Source: Planctomycetota bacterium (GTDB taxonomy: Bacteria > Planctomycetota > UBA1135 > UBA2386). From it: a DNA stretch of 64,000 nt. Below, piece after piece: positions 23,781 to 33,270 of this stretch. The notes under the pieces were generated by a model. The model made no database searches, was not told where the DNA came from, and worked only from the letters and a program-made list of their open reading frames with translations. A program made the translations under genes and the position numbers. Where the stretch lies: assembly GCA_025459175.1 (NCBI GenBank), contig JALORC010000003.1, positions 1 to 64,000 on the forward strand, given 5' to 3'. How positions within the stretch are numbered: the stretch's first letter is position 1; each line of letters opens with the position of its first letter.

Positions 23781-25559
23781 TCAGCGTTCGACGACGACCC
23801 GTGCGGCCAGTCCCTCGCGACGAATCACCCGGATCCGCGTCGAACGCGGCGGCTGCGCCAGCAGGTCGCGCCGCACGTGGCACAGGTCCGACTGCAGCAG
23901 CGGCTGCGCCACGAACTCGACCGGCACGTAGTCGCGCTCGAAGCGGGGGTCGGCCCAGAACCGCGAGGCGCCGGCGGCGAAGCGGTCCTTGACGCCGAAC
24001 ACGAACTCGGGCCGCTGCTCGTCGAGGATGTAGCGACGCAGGAACTCCGGGTCGCGGATGTTCTTGGCGATGGTGCGGCTGCCGAGGCCGCCGAGGTCGA
24101 GCAGGCGGATGCCGGCGTCGTGGCTGGTGCCGCCGGCGTCGTGGTGCGCCAGCAGCGGATCGGCGCTGCCGAGGTCGCTGCACAGGCGCTTGATCTCGCC
24201 GCCGATCGTCGCGACGACCGCGAGCGGTGTGGTCGGCGCGGCGAGGAAGGCGAAGTACTGGCTGGTGGTGCCGAGCACGAGCACGAACGCCGCGACCGCC
24301 GGGAGCCCCAGCGAGGCACGTTCCGCTCGTTCCGGCAGCGAATCGCCCTCGCTGTCCACGGCGTTCACGCCGTCGCGCGCGCCACTCGCCCAACCGACCA
24401 GCAGCGCGAGGCACGGCAGGGCCGGCGCCACGAACCGCCAGCAGCCCATCCAGTCCGAGGCATAGAGCACGAACACGGCCTGGGCCGCGAGCAGCGCCAG
24501 CGCCAGTGCGATCGGCAGCGGCAGCGGTCGCCGCCGCAGCGCCGCGAGCAGCGACGGCAGCAGCACCAGCACGCCACTGCCGAAGGCCCACGAGGTCAGA
24601 TAGTGCCAGTGCCCCCCGAACGGGTTCAGCAGCGACAGGAAGGTCGCCTCGCCGGCCTTGGCGTAGAACGGGTTCGGCAGCGGATCACCGAAGTACCACA
24701 GCCGGAACGCCAGCAACGCCGTCCAGGCGACGAACGGCAACAGCGCCACCGGCAGCGCGGCGCGCAGGCGAACCCGCCAGTCGCGGCCGACCGACGGATG
24801 CGCGACCAGCACCAGGAAGCACGCGACCACCGCCAGCGGCGCCTCGGGTCGCACCAGCACCGGCACGCACAGCACGATGCCGATCCAGACCGCGGCGTGC
24901 CGCGACGACAGCCACGGCAGGCTCGCGGCCAGCAACATCGCCAGCCCCTGCAGACCGTGCTCGAGCCCGGACACCGACCAGACCAACTGCGGCGCGCCGA
25001 GCAACACCAGACTGGCCAGCAGCCACGCCGCGGCGCTGCGACCCTGATCGAGCGCGCGATGCAGCACCAGCACGGTCGCGAAGCCGATCGCCAGCGACGA
25101 CCACTTCGCCGCCACCGCCATCGGCACACCGCACCAGCGCAGCAGCGCCAGCCACAACAGCCACAGCGTGTTCGAATACGCCTCTTCGGGCGGCAGTCCC
25201 GGATGCAGCACGAGGCCGTGGCCGCGCACGAGGTTCTCGCTGTATGCGAAGGTGATGCCGGCGTCGTCGACCATCCAGTCGTGCAGGCAGTGCGTCAGCA
25301 GCAGGAACGCCACCGCGGTCGCCAGCAGCCGCACCCGCCCGGGCCACGGCCGCGGCAGGCCGCCCGACACTCCGGCCAGCCCCATCGCGACGAACGCGCC
25401 GGCGAGTGCTTCGGCGAGCCGCAGGCTGGCGGCGGCGGCCGCCGTCGAACTGCCGGCGCCGAACAGTCGCGCCGCCAGCAGCTGCGGCTTGACCAGCAGC
25501 ACGGCGCCGATGACCACCAGGGCAGTGCAGACGATGGTCGTGGTTCGAGGCACGTTCAT
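23781..25559 (-). CDS. GT-C fold membrane glycosyltransferase-like protein
   Basis: A 592-residue multi-pass membrane protein. After the first helices comes a loop with an acidic pair (D98-D99 in HDWMVDDAGITFAYSENLV) followed by RGHGLVLHPGLPPEEAYSNT, the pattern of polyprenyl-phosphate-sugar-dependent GT-C glycosyltransferases of the ArnT/arabinofuranosyltransferase-like group. About ten further helices follow and the C-terminal ~170 residues are soluble and probably external. It would transfer a sugar to an outer acceptor; donor and acceptor are unknown. It lies 100 nt upstream of the LysM gene on the same strand. Confidence 0.72.
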   Translation of the reverse strand: MNVPRTTTIVCTALVVIGAVLLVKPQLLAARLFGAGSSTAAAAASLRLAEALAGAFVAMGLAGVSGGLPRPWPGRVRLLATAVAFLLLTHCLHDWMVDDAGITFAYSENLVRGHGLVLHPGLPPEEAYSNTLWLLWLALLRWCGVPMAVAAKWSSLAIGFATVLVLHRALDQGRSAAAWLLASLVLLGAPQLVWSVSGLEHGLQGLAMLLAASLPWLSSRHAAVWIGIVLCVPVLVRPEAPLAVVACFLVLVAHPSVGRDWRVRLRAALPVALLPFVAWTALLAFRLWYFGDPLPNPFYAKAGEATFLSLLNPFGGHWHYLTSWAFGSGVLVLLPSLLAALRRRPLPLPIALALALLAAQAVFVLYASDWMGCWRFVAPALPCLALLVGWASGARDGVNAVDSEGDSLPERAERASLGLPAVAAFVLVLGTTSQYFAFLAAPTTPLAVVATIGGEIKRLCSDLGSADPLLAHHDAGGTSHDAGIRLLDLGGLGSRTIAKNIRDPEFLRRYILDEQRPEFVFGVKDRFAAGASRFWADPRFERDYVPVEFVAQPLLQSDLCHVRRDLLAQPPRSTRIRVIRREGLAARVVVER

Positions 25560-25603
25560 GGCAGGCCGCGCACCTTACCGGTCGCGGCTCGCAGCCGCGC
25601 CCA

Positions 25604-26074
25604 TCACTGCTCGAACAGCGCGCGCAGATCCTTGTGCTTCTCGATCGCGGCGACATCCGCCTTCAGGTTGTCCGGCACGTTGCCCGACTTGACCGCACTC
25701 ATCACGGTCCCGAGGCGGGCCACCAGGCCGGTCAGCTCGCTGACCTTGAGGCCGTTCTTCTCGGCGATGACCTTGATGTCCTTTGCCTTGGCGACCAGCG
25801 TCTTCATGTCCTTGGCCTGTGCCGCGCCGTCTTTGCCGAGTTCGGCCTGCAGGTCCTTGGCGACCGCGGCGAGCCGCGTCAGCGACTTGTCGTCGAGCGG
25901 CGTGGTGGCAGCCTCCTTCATGTTGGCGGCCGCTTCCTTGACCTTGTCGGTCATGCTCTTCTGCGGCACCGGGTTGTCGGCGGCCGGGGTCTTGCCCGCA
26001 CCCTGGGTGCCGGCATCGGGCTTCGAGCAGGCGAACAGCAACACGAGCGGCAGCAGCAGCGTGAGTGGTTTCAT
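25604..26074 (-). CDS. Putative lipoprotein, helical
   Basis: A 156-residue protein with a lipoprotein signal (MKPLTLLLPLVLLFACSKPD; lipobox LFAC with Cys16). The mature part is Lys/Ala-rich and probably alpha-helical, with repeated KDL/KDM and AVAKD segments but no recognised domain. The start at 26074 is set by the signal peptide, although the open frame runs upstream. The next gene downstream on the same strand is the glycosyltransferase (44 nt). Function unknown. Confidence 0.72.
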   Translation of the reverse strand: MKPLTLLLPLVLLFACSKPDAGTQGAGKTPAADNPVPQKSMTDKVKEAAANMKEAATTPLDDKSLTRLAAVAKDLQAELGKDGAAQAKDMKTLVAKAKDIKVIAEKNGLKVSELTGLVARLGTVMSAVKSGNVPDNLKADVAAIEKHKDLRALFEQ

Positions 26075-26180
26075 GACGAGCGGGGAACATACCCGGACCA
26101 TCCGCACCGCCGCCGCCGGCCCATCGCCAACACCATGATTCGCTCCGGTCGCCGCGCCGGCGCGGCCGATGCCATCGGCG

Positions 26181-27269
26181 ATGGAGACCAATTGCCCGTA
26201 TCGCGGCCTGCCCGACCGCGCCGTGTGGCGGCAGTGCGTCGGTCGGCGCACGATCGAGACGATCCTGCCGCTCGACGACGACTCGGCGCCGATCGCCCGC
26301 GGCACCAAGATCGCCTCCGCCGGCAGCTGCTTCGCGCAACGCATCGCCGAACACGTGGCAGGACTCGGACTCGAACACCTCGTCACCGAGCCGGGGCCGT
26401 CCTTCCTCGCGCCACCCGAACGCAAGCAGCTCGGCTACGGCATCTACTCGGCGCGCTACGGCAACGTCTACACCGCCGAACAGCTGGCGCAGCTGCTCGA
26501 ACGCGCCTACGGCCACTTCGCTCCGAGCGAGCCGCCGTGGCGGAAGGGCGAACGCCACGTCGATCCGTTCCGGCCCGGCATCAACCACACCGGGTTCGTG
26601 TCGGTCGACGAGTGCCTCGAGGACCGCCGCCAGCACCTCGCCGCGGTGCGCATGCTGATCGAGCGCGCCGAGGTGTTCGTGGTCACGCTCGGCCTCACCG
26701 AGGCGTGGCGCAGCCGCGCTGACGGCGCCGTGTTCCCGGCCTGTCCGGGCTGCGGTCACGGTGGCGACTTCGATCCGGAACGGCACGAGTTCGTCGACTT
26801 CCGCCTGGAGCAAGTGGTCGCCGCACTCGATCGCTTCGTGACGCTCGCGCGTCACCACAATCCCGACCTGCGGTTCGTGCTGACGGTGTCGCCGGTGCCG
26901 CTGCTGGCGACGTTCACCCGGCGCCACGTGCTGACCGCGACCACCGCGGCGAAGGCCGTGCTGCGGGTCGCCTGCGACGAACTGCGGCGCCGCCACCGCG
27001 GCATCGACTACTTCCCGGCCTTCGAGCTGGTGCAGGCCGGTGGCCCCGGGTGGGCGTTCGCCGACGATCGGCGCACGGTGCAGCCGCGCGCGGTCGCGCA
27101 CATCATGGCGTGCTTCGCGGCCCAGTTCGGGCTCGATGTGGCACCGGCCTTCGGCCAGCTACCGAGCGCCGCGCCGGCGACCGAACCGGTGACGAGGATC
27201 CCGCCGCGGCCCGTGGTATGTGACGAGGACACGATCCTCGCCGCGATGCTGCAGGAACGCGGCCGATGA
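26181..27269 (+). CDS. GSCFA family protein
   Basis: A 362-residue protein with the name-giving motif AGSCFAQRIAEHV near residue 45 and GYGIYSARYGNVYT, followed by FVVTLGLTEAW and LTVSPVPLLATF, all typical of the GSCFA family, which has an SGNH-hydrolase-like fold and is associated with polysaccharide modification. The serine of GSCF occupies the nucleophile position. The start at 26181 (METNCPYRGLPDRAVW) fits relatives better than the ATG at 26169. Its stop overlaps the next gene start in ATGA. It opens a series of three SGNH-like genes and diverges from the lipoprotein gene. Confidence 0.85.
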   Translation: METNCPYRGLPDRAVWRQCVGRRTIETILPLDDDSAPIARGTKIASAGSCFAQRIAEHVAGLGLEHLVTEPGPSFLAPPERKQLGYGIYSARYGNVYTAEQLAQLLERAYGHFAPSEPPWRKGERHVDPFRPGINHTGFVSVDECLEDRRQHLAAVRMLIERAEVFVVTLGLTEAWRSRADGAVFPACPGCGHGGDFDPERHEFVDFRLEQVVAALDRFVTLARHHNPDLRFVLTVSPVPLLATFTRRHVLTATTAAKAVLRVACDELRRRHRGIDYFPAFELVQAGGPGWAFADDRRTVQPRAVAHIMACFAAQFGLDVAPAFGQLPSAAPATEPVTRIPPRPVVCDEDTILAAMLQERGR

Positions 27270-28726
27270 CGCCGGTCGAACGGATCGAACCGCTGCACTG
27301 CCTCGGCGAGAGTCATTGCCTGCGCTTCCGCGATCGACTGTGGCGCGGCGAACGACCGGCGCGGCTGCTGCACGCGCGCAGCCATTTCCTGCCGGGTGTC
27401 GAGGCGAACAACTTCACCGCCGACGACGGCCTGCACGCGGACCTGGCGGCGGCACTGCTCGCGGCCGGCTTGTGCAGCGAGCACCGGCACGAGGACGGCA
27501 GCGTCACGGTCGAAGCGAGCCATCGTCCGACCACGTTCGCGACCCGGGTGCTGGCGGCGCGCCACGCGGCCCTCGCCGACGAACCGCTGCAGGCGCCGGC
27601 GCTGCTGCTGTTCGCCGGCGACAAGGAACTGCACTCGCTGGCGATGGCGATCGGGCCCGCGGTCGACTTCGAACTGCCGGGCGATCCGGGCTACGGCGCC
27701 GTGACGGGTGCCACCAGGGTGCCGTACGACACCGTCGAGGCCGCGTTCGCGGCGCGGCTCGAACCGTTCGGAGTGGGACTGCGCATGCTGCGGGACGCCG
27801 GCTTCGACCGCACGCTGGTGCACGGTCTGCTGCCGCGGGTCCGCGACGACGCGCGCAACGCGCAGTGGTGCCACGGCACGCAGCTGCCGGCCATCCTGCG
27901 CAGCAAGCTGGCGATCGTCGGCAATCGGCTGCTGGCCGCGGCGTGCCAGCGCGCCGGCATCGGTTTCGTCGACGTCTGGCCCGAGCTGGCCACTTCGGGC
28001 TATCTCGATCCGCGCTTCGACCTCGACGGCCTGCACGCCAATCACCTCGCCACCGAAGTGTCGCTGCCGACGATCGCGGCGGCGCTCGCGCGGCTGGAGT
28101 CCGCATGCATCAACGACGCCCAGTACGAGCTGCTGCACGAACTGGCGGTCGAGCGCGAGCCGGCGGCGGAGCCGCGCAGCGCGACGTTCGCCGCGGCCGG
28201 CTACTCGCTGTGGCCGGCACCGATGGAGCCGTTGCGCGCCGGGGCTGGCGACGAACGGGTCGCGGCCGCGCTCACGCAGCCGGCGCTGCGCGACCTGCTG
28301 GAGGCCGGCTGGTCCCGCGAGTGCGGCCTGATCGGCATCACCGACGGAACCGGATCCGATCACCATGCAACGCCAACCAAGGCGGACACGGCCCGCGCGG
28401 CGATCTACGCCGCGGACCAGCCGCTTCAGGTTCGTTGCCTGCCGAGGGACGAATCGACCACTGCATCCAATCTGTCGCTGGCGGCCGGCGCCCTGCTGGT
28501 GTTCGACCCGGCGCGGGTGTCCGTTCAGTGTGAGTCACCGGGCCACGGGGCGCTGCAGCTGTACGTATTGCCGAGGCTGCCGGCCGAGGCGTTGCAAGTC
28601 GTGCGCCTGCCGACCGCCGCCTGGCCGGTCGATCCGTTCCGCGTCGCCGATGCGAACCCGGGCGCACCGGGCATCGTACGCCGCTGGCGTGAGGTCGCGG
28701 GCCGCACCGTGCTCACGACGCCCTGA
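27266..28726 (+). CDS. SGNH-like hydrolase-family protein, coupled to GSCFA gene
   Basis: A 486-residue protein. The N-terminal LHCLGESHCLRFRDRLW looks like a block-I serine motif (GES), and DLDGLHANHLATE gives the DxxH of block V around residue 255, so an SGNH/GDSL fold is likely. The C-terminal ~200 residues are less conserved and not recognised. The ATGA overlap with the GSCFA gene implies the two are made together, perhaps acting on the same glycan. The enzyme reaction (acyl or acetyl removal or transfer) is inferred. Confidence 0.6.
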   Translation: MTPVERIEPLHCLGESHCLRFRDRLWRGERPARLLHARSHFLPGVEANNFTADDGLHADLAAALLAAGLCSEHRHEDGSVTVEASHRPTTFATRVLAARHAALADEPLQAPALLLFAGDKELHSLAMAIGPAVDFELPGDPGYGAVTGATRVPYDTVEAAFAARLEPFGVGLRMLRDAGFDRTLVHGLLPRVRDDARNAQWCHGTQLPAILRSKLAIVGNRLLAAACQRAGIGFVDVWPELATSGYLDPRFDLDGLHANHLATEVSLPTIAAALARLESACINDAQYELLHELAVEREPAAEPRSATFAAAGYSLWPAPMEPLRAGAGDERVAAALTQPALRDLLEAGWSRECGLIGITDGTGSDHHATPTKADTARAAIYAADQPLQVRCLPRDESTTASNLSLAAGALLVFDPARVSVQCESPGHGALQLYVLPRLPAEALQVVRLPTAAWPVDPFRVADANPGAPGIVRRWREVAGRTVLTTP

Positions 28727-28958
28727 ACGAGCCGCTGTCGCACCGCGCGATGCCATGGCGGTTCGGGCGACGGATCGGGCTGCACTCCCACGACGCGAGA
28801 ACGACGACGCGACCGACGCGAATCCCCTGCCATCTACCGCGGGATCGAGCTGACGTCCGGTGGTATGGTGCGCCGGACACGGCGAGTCGGCCGGACGGTC
28901 GCGGTTTGTTCGGCCCCACTGGCCAGGCCTCTTGCCACTGCCGAAGACGAACGTGCAC

Positions 28959-29996
28959 ATGCTCCGATCCCTCCTGCACGTCCTCCTGTTCCTCGCCGGG
29001 CTGCTCGGCACTGCGGCCACCGTCCTCCACTGCGATGCGCTGCCGTTCTGGAGCTGGGCGCGCCAGAAGCTGGGCTACGCGCAACAGACGCTCGATCAGT
29101 GGGACACCCTGTTCGTCGGCAGCAGTCGTGTGCACCGCGGCATCGACCCGGCGGAGTTCGACCGGCGAGCCGCCGAGCTCGGCGTCGCCACCAGTTCGTA
29201 CAACCTGGGCCTCGCCGGCGTGCGACCGATCGATTTCGTCCAGGTGATCGCATGGCTGTGCCAACAGCCGAAGCTGCGGGCGAAGCGCTGCATCATCGAG
29301 ATCCACGGCCACGACCAGGTGCGCGCGCAGGCGAACCGGATGTCCGACACGATCATCGAAGTGCACCCGCCGAGCCTGCTCCCGCTCCGGGTCGAGGCGG
29401 CCTTCTGCTATCCGTACACGAACCGGAAGCGGCTCGAACTGCTCGGCAACATCGGTGCGCACACGCTGGTCAACGGACTGCGCGTCGGACAAGGCACGCG
29501 CCTGCTCGACGATCTGCTGCGGACCGATCCGTTCGGGCCTCCATCCCCCGGCTACCAGGGGTTCGACGACGTGAAGTCCGAGCTGCAACAGCCCGAACGC
29601 AGGCGCAACAACGAGGAGTGGCTCGGGAACCCGGCAAAAGCCCAGGGCTATCTCGACTGGAAGGTCAAGGTGCCGCTACCGCCGCCGCTGGTCGGCGGAC
29701 TCTCGACGGCCGTGATACGCGAGCAAGCTCGCCTGCTGCGCGAGGTGGGCATCCGGCCGATCTTCGTGGTCATGCCGGTCTGGTCGCAGAGCCTGCAGGG
29801 GCGCGATGCGCTGCCCGAGCTCGCCAAGGAACTGGACATCGTCGTGCTGGACCGCCCGGACGAGTTCCCCGACCTGTTCCGGCACGAGGACTACTTCGAC
29901 TCCGACCACCTGACAGCAGCCGGTGCCCAGCGGTTCTCGAAGTTCTTCGCCGAGACCCTGATCGAGCGCAAGCTGCTGACGGCGGACTCGCGCTGA
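28959..29996 (+). CDS. Membrane-anchored SGNH-like hydrolase (DltD/AlgX-like arrangement)
   Basis: A 345-residue protein with an N-terminal hydrophobic anchor or signal (LLHVLLFLAGLLGTAATVL). Block I is seen in DTLFVGSSRVHRGIDP and block V in DYFDSDHLTAAGAQRFS (DSDH), with the intermediate strand RPIFVVMPVW. This arrangement is like membrane-anchored SGNH proteins that O-acylate or deacylate cell-surface polymers. The start at 28959 opens into the hydrophobic segment; an ATG at 28860 would add an unlikely basic extension. It follows the two other SGNH-like genes after 232 nt with no clear gene. Confidence 0.7.
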   Translation: MLRSLLHVLLFLAGLLGTAATVLHCDALPFWSWARQKLGYAQQTLDQWDTLFVGSSRVHRGIDPAEFDRRAAELGVATSSYNLGLAGVRPIDFVQVIAWLCQQPKLRAKRCIIEIHGHDQVRAQANRMSDTIIEVHPPSLLPLRVEAAFCYPYTNRKRLELLGNIGAHTLVNGLRVGQGTRLLDDLLRTDPFGPPSPGYQGFDDVKSELQQPERRRNNEEWLGNPAKAQGYLDWKVKVPLPPPLVGGLSTAVIREQARLLREVGIRPIFVVMPVWSQSLQGRDALPELAKELDIVVLDRPDEFPDLFRHEDYFDSDHLTAAGAQRFSKFFAETLIERKLLTADSR

Positions 29997-30024
29997 TCGC
30001 CGCGCCGAACGGCTGGTGTGCCCC

Positions 30025-32232
30025 TCAGCCGCCGATCGTGCTGCGCGCCGCGCCGGAGACGACGAAGCCGAACGAGTTGACGCTCGGATCGAACACCAGC
30101 CACTGGTGGTAGAGCCGACCGCCGATCAGCGCCGCCTGGTCCGGGATCGGCAACGGCAGCGCAGCGCTGCCGCCCGCGTCGGTCGCGACGACCGCGGACA
30201 GGTCACCGGACGCGAACAGCTGGCACGGCCCCGCACCCGGGATCGTCCACGGCAGCGGGATGCCGGCGTAGCTGGTGTCCGAGAAGCCGGTCGCCAGCAC
30301 CCCGAGGCTCAGGCCCTTGGCCCGCGCCAACGTGATCGAGAAGGTGCTGGCGACGATCGGCAACCCGGCGTTGCCGAGGGTCGGCACCGCGTTGTTGACG
30401 CCGCCGCCGCAACCGAGGCGCACCGCCGGCTGCTGGATCAACGTGGACTGCTGCCAGGTGCCGGTGCCCGGCGTGCGGTAGCAACCGACGCCCGCACTGC
30501 CCGCGGTCAACTCGCTGACCGTGGTGGTCTGCGCCGAGTGGTCGATCGACACCCAGAAGGTGCCGTTCACCGCCACCGGGGTCGGCAGCGTCGCCGTGTA
30601 GAAGGCACCCACCGGCCCGACCGTGATGCTGGTCGACGCGAGCGGCGTGCCCGACGGCAGCGTGCCGTTCGTCGCGTAGACGTAGGCGCCGACCGTGACG
30701 TTGCCGCCGGTCGTGCTGCGCAGGAACACGTCGAACGACGACAGCGTCTCCGGCTGCGCGCTGCTGACGCGATAGGCGTACTCCCAGCTGCGCGTGAGGC
30801 CCTCGAGCACACCGCCGCCGGTGTTGACGCCGACGCAGGTCGGTGGCACCACGCCAGTGCCGGCGCAACCCTGCCCGTACGGCTCGAACAGCGCCGGATT
30901 GGCGAGTGCGGGCTCGGCGAGCTCGGCCAGGCCGGCGAGCACCGACTGCGTGATCATGCGCGACCGCACGAAGTCGTTGGTCGACTGCACGAAGTCGTCG
31001 TTGCTGGTGTGGATGAAGGGCGTCCAGTTGCCGAGATCCTCGAACGGGAACGCCGCGGCGAAGCCGTTCTCGAAGAACGCGCGGTGGTCGCTGGTGCCGG
31101 CACTCAGCGGACCGACGTTGGTCTGCAGCGCCGGCACGTAGGTCTGCGTCCAGCCGACCAGCGCGGTGATCAGGCTCGGGGTCGAGTCGTTGGTGACGTA
31201 GTCGACCGAGTAGGTGTCCCCGGGCGCCCGGTAGGCATTCATGTCGGTGTTGATGTAGGCGACGATCTGCTGGTTCTGCGCCGCCGCGTTCTGCGCGTAT
31301 GCGCGCGATCCGACCAGTCCGAACTCCTCGGCGTTCCACCACGCGAAGCGCACCGTGCGACGGAACTGCCGGGTCGAGAAGATGCGCGCGATCTCGAGCA
31401 CCGCGGCGGAGCCGGAGGCGTTGTCGTCGGCACCGGGCGAACGATTGGCGGCGGTGCCCGCGATCGAGTCCAGGTGCGCCCCGACCATCACGATCTCGTT
31501 CGCGAGTTCGGTGCCGGGAATCTCGACGACGATGTTGGGGCCGTACTGGGTGCTGAAGGTCTGCGTCGTGAACGGCAGGCCGAGCTGCGTCAGCCGGTTG
31601 GTCACGTAGGTGACGGCCTGCGCGTTCTCCGCCCGATTGGCGCGGCGGGTGAAGATCGCCGCCAGCGCCTGCACGTGGCTCGACAGGTTGGCCTGATTGA
31701 CCTCCGCGACCATGGTCGCGATCCGCGGATCAGGGCCGGTGCCCAGCAAGCTCGCGGTCGCGGCGACCGGCGCCGTGCCCGTTCCGCGCGGCGCCGCATA
31801 CGGCTGCGCCAGCGAGAACACCTGCACGCCGCCGTGGAAGCCGGAGCTGTGGCAGTCGCTCGGCAACGTGGCCGGCACCGCAGCCGTGACGAACCAGCTG
31901 CGGCGCGCGCGCAGCAGGCGACCGTGGATCGCGCCCGCACCGCTGCGGGTGCGCGCCGAGACCACCAGCACTTCGCCGGGCTGGACCGGACCGAGCAGCT
32001 CGGTGGTGACGCCGGCCACCGCGGCCTGCGCGGCGGCGGAGCCGAGCCGGGCGAGGCCGGTCCGACCGAGGTCGCCGTAGAACGCGCCGGCCTGGATCAG
32101 CGCCGTGCGCACGGTCAGGTCGGTGCCGAAGTCGACGAGGTGCAGGTCGCTGATCGGTTGGCCCGCGCTCTGCGCGGCGGGCGCGGCGGTCAGGAACGGC
32201 AGGACGAGGAGGGCGGAAAGCAGTCGGCGCAT
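30025..32232 (-). CDS. Secreted M28-family zinc metallopeptidase with shared C-terminal domain
   Basis: A 735-residue protein with a signal peptide (LLSALLVLPFLTAAPAAQ). The M28 peptidase domain (~190-430) has all zinc ligands: His253/Asp255 in MVGAHLDS, Asp269 or Asp270 in GADDNASGS, Glu302-Glu303 in WWNAEEFG, Asp330 in INTDMN and His383 in GTSDHRAFF. It is probably an aminopeptidase acting outside the cytoplasm. A beta-sandwich-like region follows (~440-600), then the C-terminal domain shared with other secreted proteins in this window (from GNAGLPIVASTF, 30025-30390). The start is set by the signal peptide. Confidence 0.9.
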   Translation of the reverse strand: MRRLLSALLVLPFLTAAPAAQSAGQPISDLHLVDFGTDLTVRTALIQAGAFYGDLGRTGLARLGSAAAQAAVAGVTTELLGPVQPGEVLVVSARTRSGAGAIHGRLLRARRSWFVTAAVPATLPSDCHSSGFHGGVQVFSLAQPYAAPRGTGTAPVAATASLLGTGPDPRIATMVAEVNQANLSSHVQALAAIFTRRANRAENAQAVTYVTNRLTQLGLPFTTQTFSTQYGPNIVVEIPGTELANEIVMVGAHLDSIAGTAANRSPGADDNASGSAAVLEIARIFSTRQFRRTVRFAWWNAEEFGLVGSRAYAQNAAAQNQQIVAYINTDMNAYRAPGDTYSVDYVTNDSTPSLITALVGWTQTYVPALQTNVGPLSAGTSDHRAFFENGFAAAFPFEDLGNWTPFIHTSNDDFVQSTNDFVRSRMITQSVLAGLAELAEPALANPALFEPYGQGCAGTGVVPPTCVGVNTGGGVLEGLTRSWEYAYRVSSAQPETLSSFDVFLRSTTGGNVTVGAYVYATNGTLPSGTPLASTSITVGPVGAFYTATLPTPVAVNGTFWVSIDHSAQTTTVSELTAGSAGVGCYRTPGTGTWQQSTLIQQPAVRLGCGGGVNNAVPTLGNAGLPIVASTFSITLARAKGLSLGVLATGFSDTSYAGIPLPWTIPGAGPCQLFASGDLSAVVATDAGGSAALPLPIPDQAALIGGRLYHQWLVFDPSVNSFGFVVSGAARSTIGG

Positions 32233-32398
32233 GATCGAACGGTCCGGGGGCGAGCGGGCAGGCAGCGGCGAGACGATACGAGGCCCGCGCGCCCCCGCCA
32301 ACCCACCCGGCGGCGCGGCCGCGGCCGCATCGCGCGACGCCCCGACCGCGGCCGGCCCGTGGCATGGCGGGGTCGTCGAGTGCCCCGGGGCCCCGCGA

Positions 32399-33124
32399 TC
32401 AGCCGAGCCGCCGCAGCACGACCACCATCTCACGTTCGTTGGCGACGAACTCGGCGAGCTCGAAGCGCGGATACCCGGACCGCGTCTGCAGCGTCGTCAG
32501 CAGCTGCAGGAACCCGGTCTGCGACCAGCAGTGGAAGTGGATCCGGAAGTCCTTCGTCTCCAGGTCCGCGACCGCGGTCGCGATCGCGGCCTCGCCCTCG
32601 ACCTTCATCGCGTCACGCACGACCTCGACATAGTGCTCGTGCCGCGAACCGGCCGGTCCCTGTTCGTGATCGCGCAGCACGTGTTCGACGCTGGTCGGCG
32701 TGCGCTCGCGATCGAACGTGTGCCGCATGTCGGGCACCGACAGGTAGACGACGCCACCCGGCCGCACCACGCGCAGCAGATTGCGCAGCGTGCCGACCGG
32801 GTCCTCGCAGTGTTCGAAGAAGTGATTGGCGGCGACGAAGTCCTGGCTGCCGTCGGCGATCGTCCCGAGCTTCTCGCCGTCGTCGACGACATCGACCGGC
32901 ACCAGGTGCCGGCGCGCCTTGCGCGGATACATGCGCCGCAGCGCCTCGGTCGGCGCGATGTCGACGTAACGCACCTTGACGCCCTTGGGCATCGGCATCG
33001 GGTCCTGCAGCGCGCCGATCTCGAGCCCGCTGCCACGCAGATGGCGATCGATGACAGTGAGCCGGCCGAGGTACTGGCGGAAGGGTGTCACCAGCTTCTT
33101 GGCCAGGCGCCGCAGGTCGAGCAT
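32399..33124 (-). CDS. SAM-dependent methyltransferase
   Basis: A 241-residue class I methyltransferase. Motif I is atypical (GLEIGALQDPMP), followed by VRYVDIAPTEALRRMYP, then the acidic/aromatic loop FVAANHFFEHCEDPVGTL and RVVRPGGVVYLSVPDMRHTF, as in type 11-like methyltransferases often found in glycan or cell-surface gene clusters. The final ~70 residues are a family-specific cap (FHCWSQTGFLQLL). The substrate is not predictable. It diverges from the Ser/Thr kinase gene across 146 nt. Confidence 0.83.
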   Translation of the reverse strand: MLDLRRLAKKLVTPFRQYLGRLTVIDRHLRGSGLEIGALQDPMPMPKGVKVRYVDIAPTEALRRMYPRKARRHLVPVDVVDDGEKLGTIADGSQDFVAANHFFEHCEDPVGTLRNLLRVVRPGGVVYLSVPDMRHTFDRERTPTSVEHVLRDHEQGPAGSRHEHYVEVVRDAMKVEGEAAIATAVADLETKDFRIHFHCWSQTGFLQLLTTLQTRSGYPRFELAEFVANEREMVVVLRRLG

Positions 33125-33270
33125 GCCGCGGTGCTATCGGGCGTTCGGCGGCGGGGCTTGAGCGGGGGCGTCGCGGCATGACGCCGCCGACGGCCGCGGA
33201 TCCTGTTGCGTTCGCGCCGTGACGGCACTCACCAGGACGGCTGCCGCGACGGTAGCCTCTGCGCGGAACG

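Noticed and set aside
30016-32979. A 987-residue plus-strand open frame
   Set aside because: Antisense of the M28 peptidase, which has a signal peptide and all zinc ligands; the frame has shadow composition.
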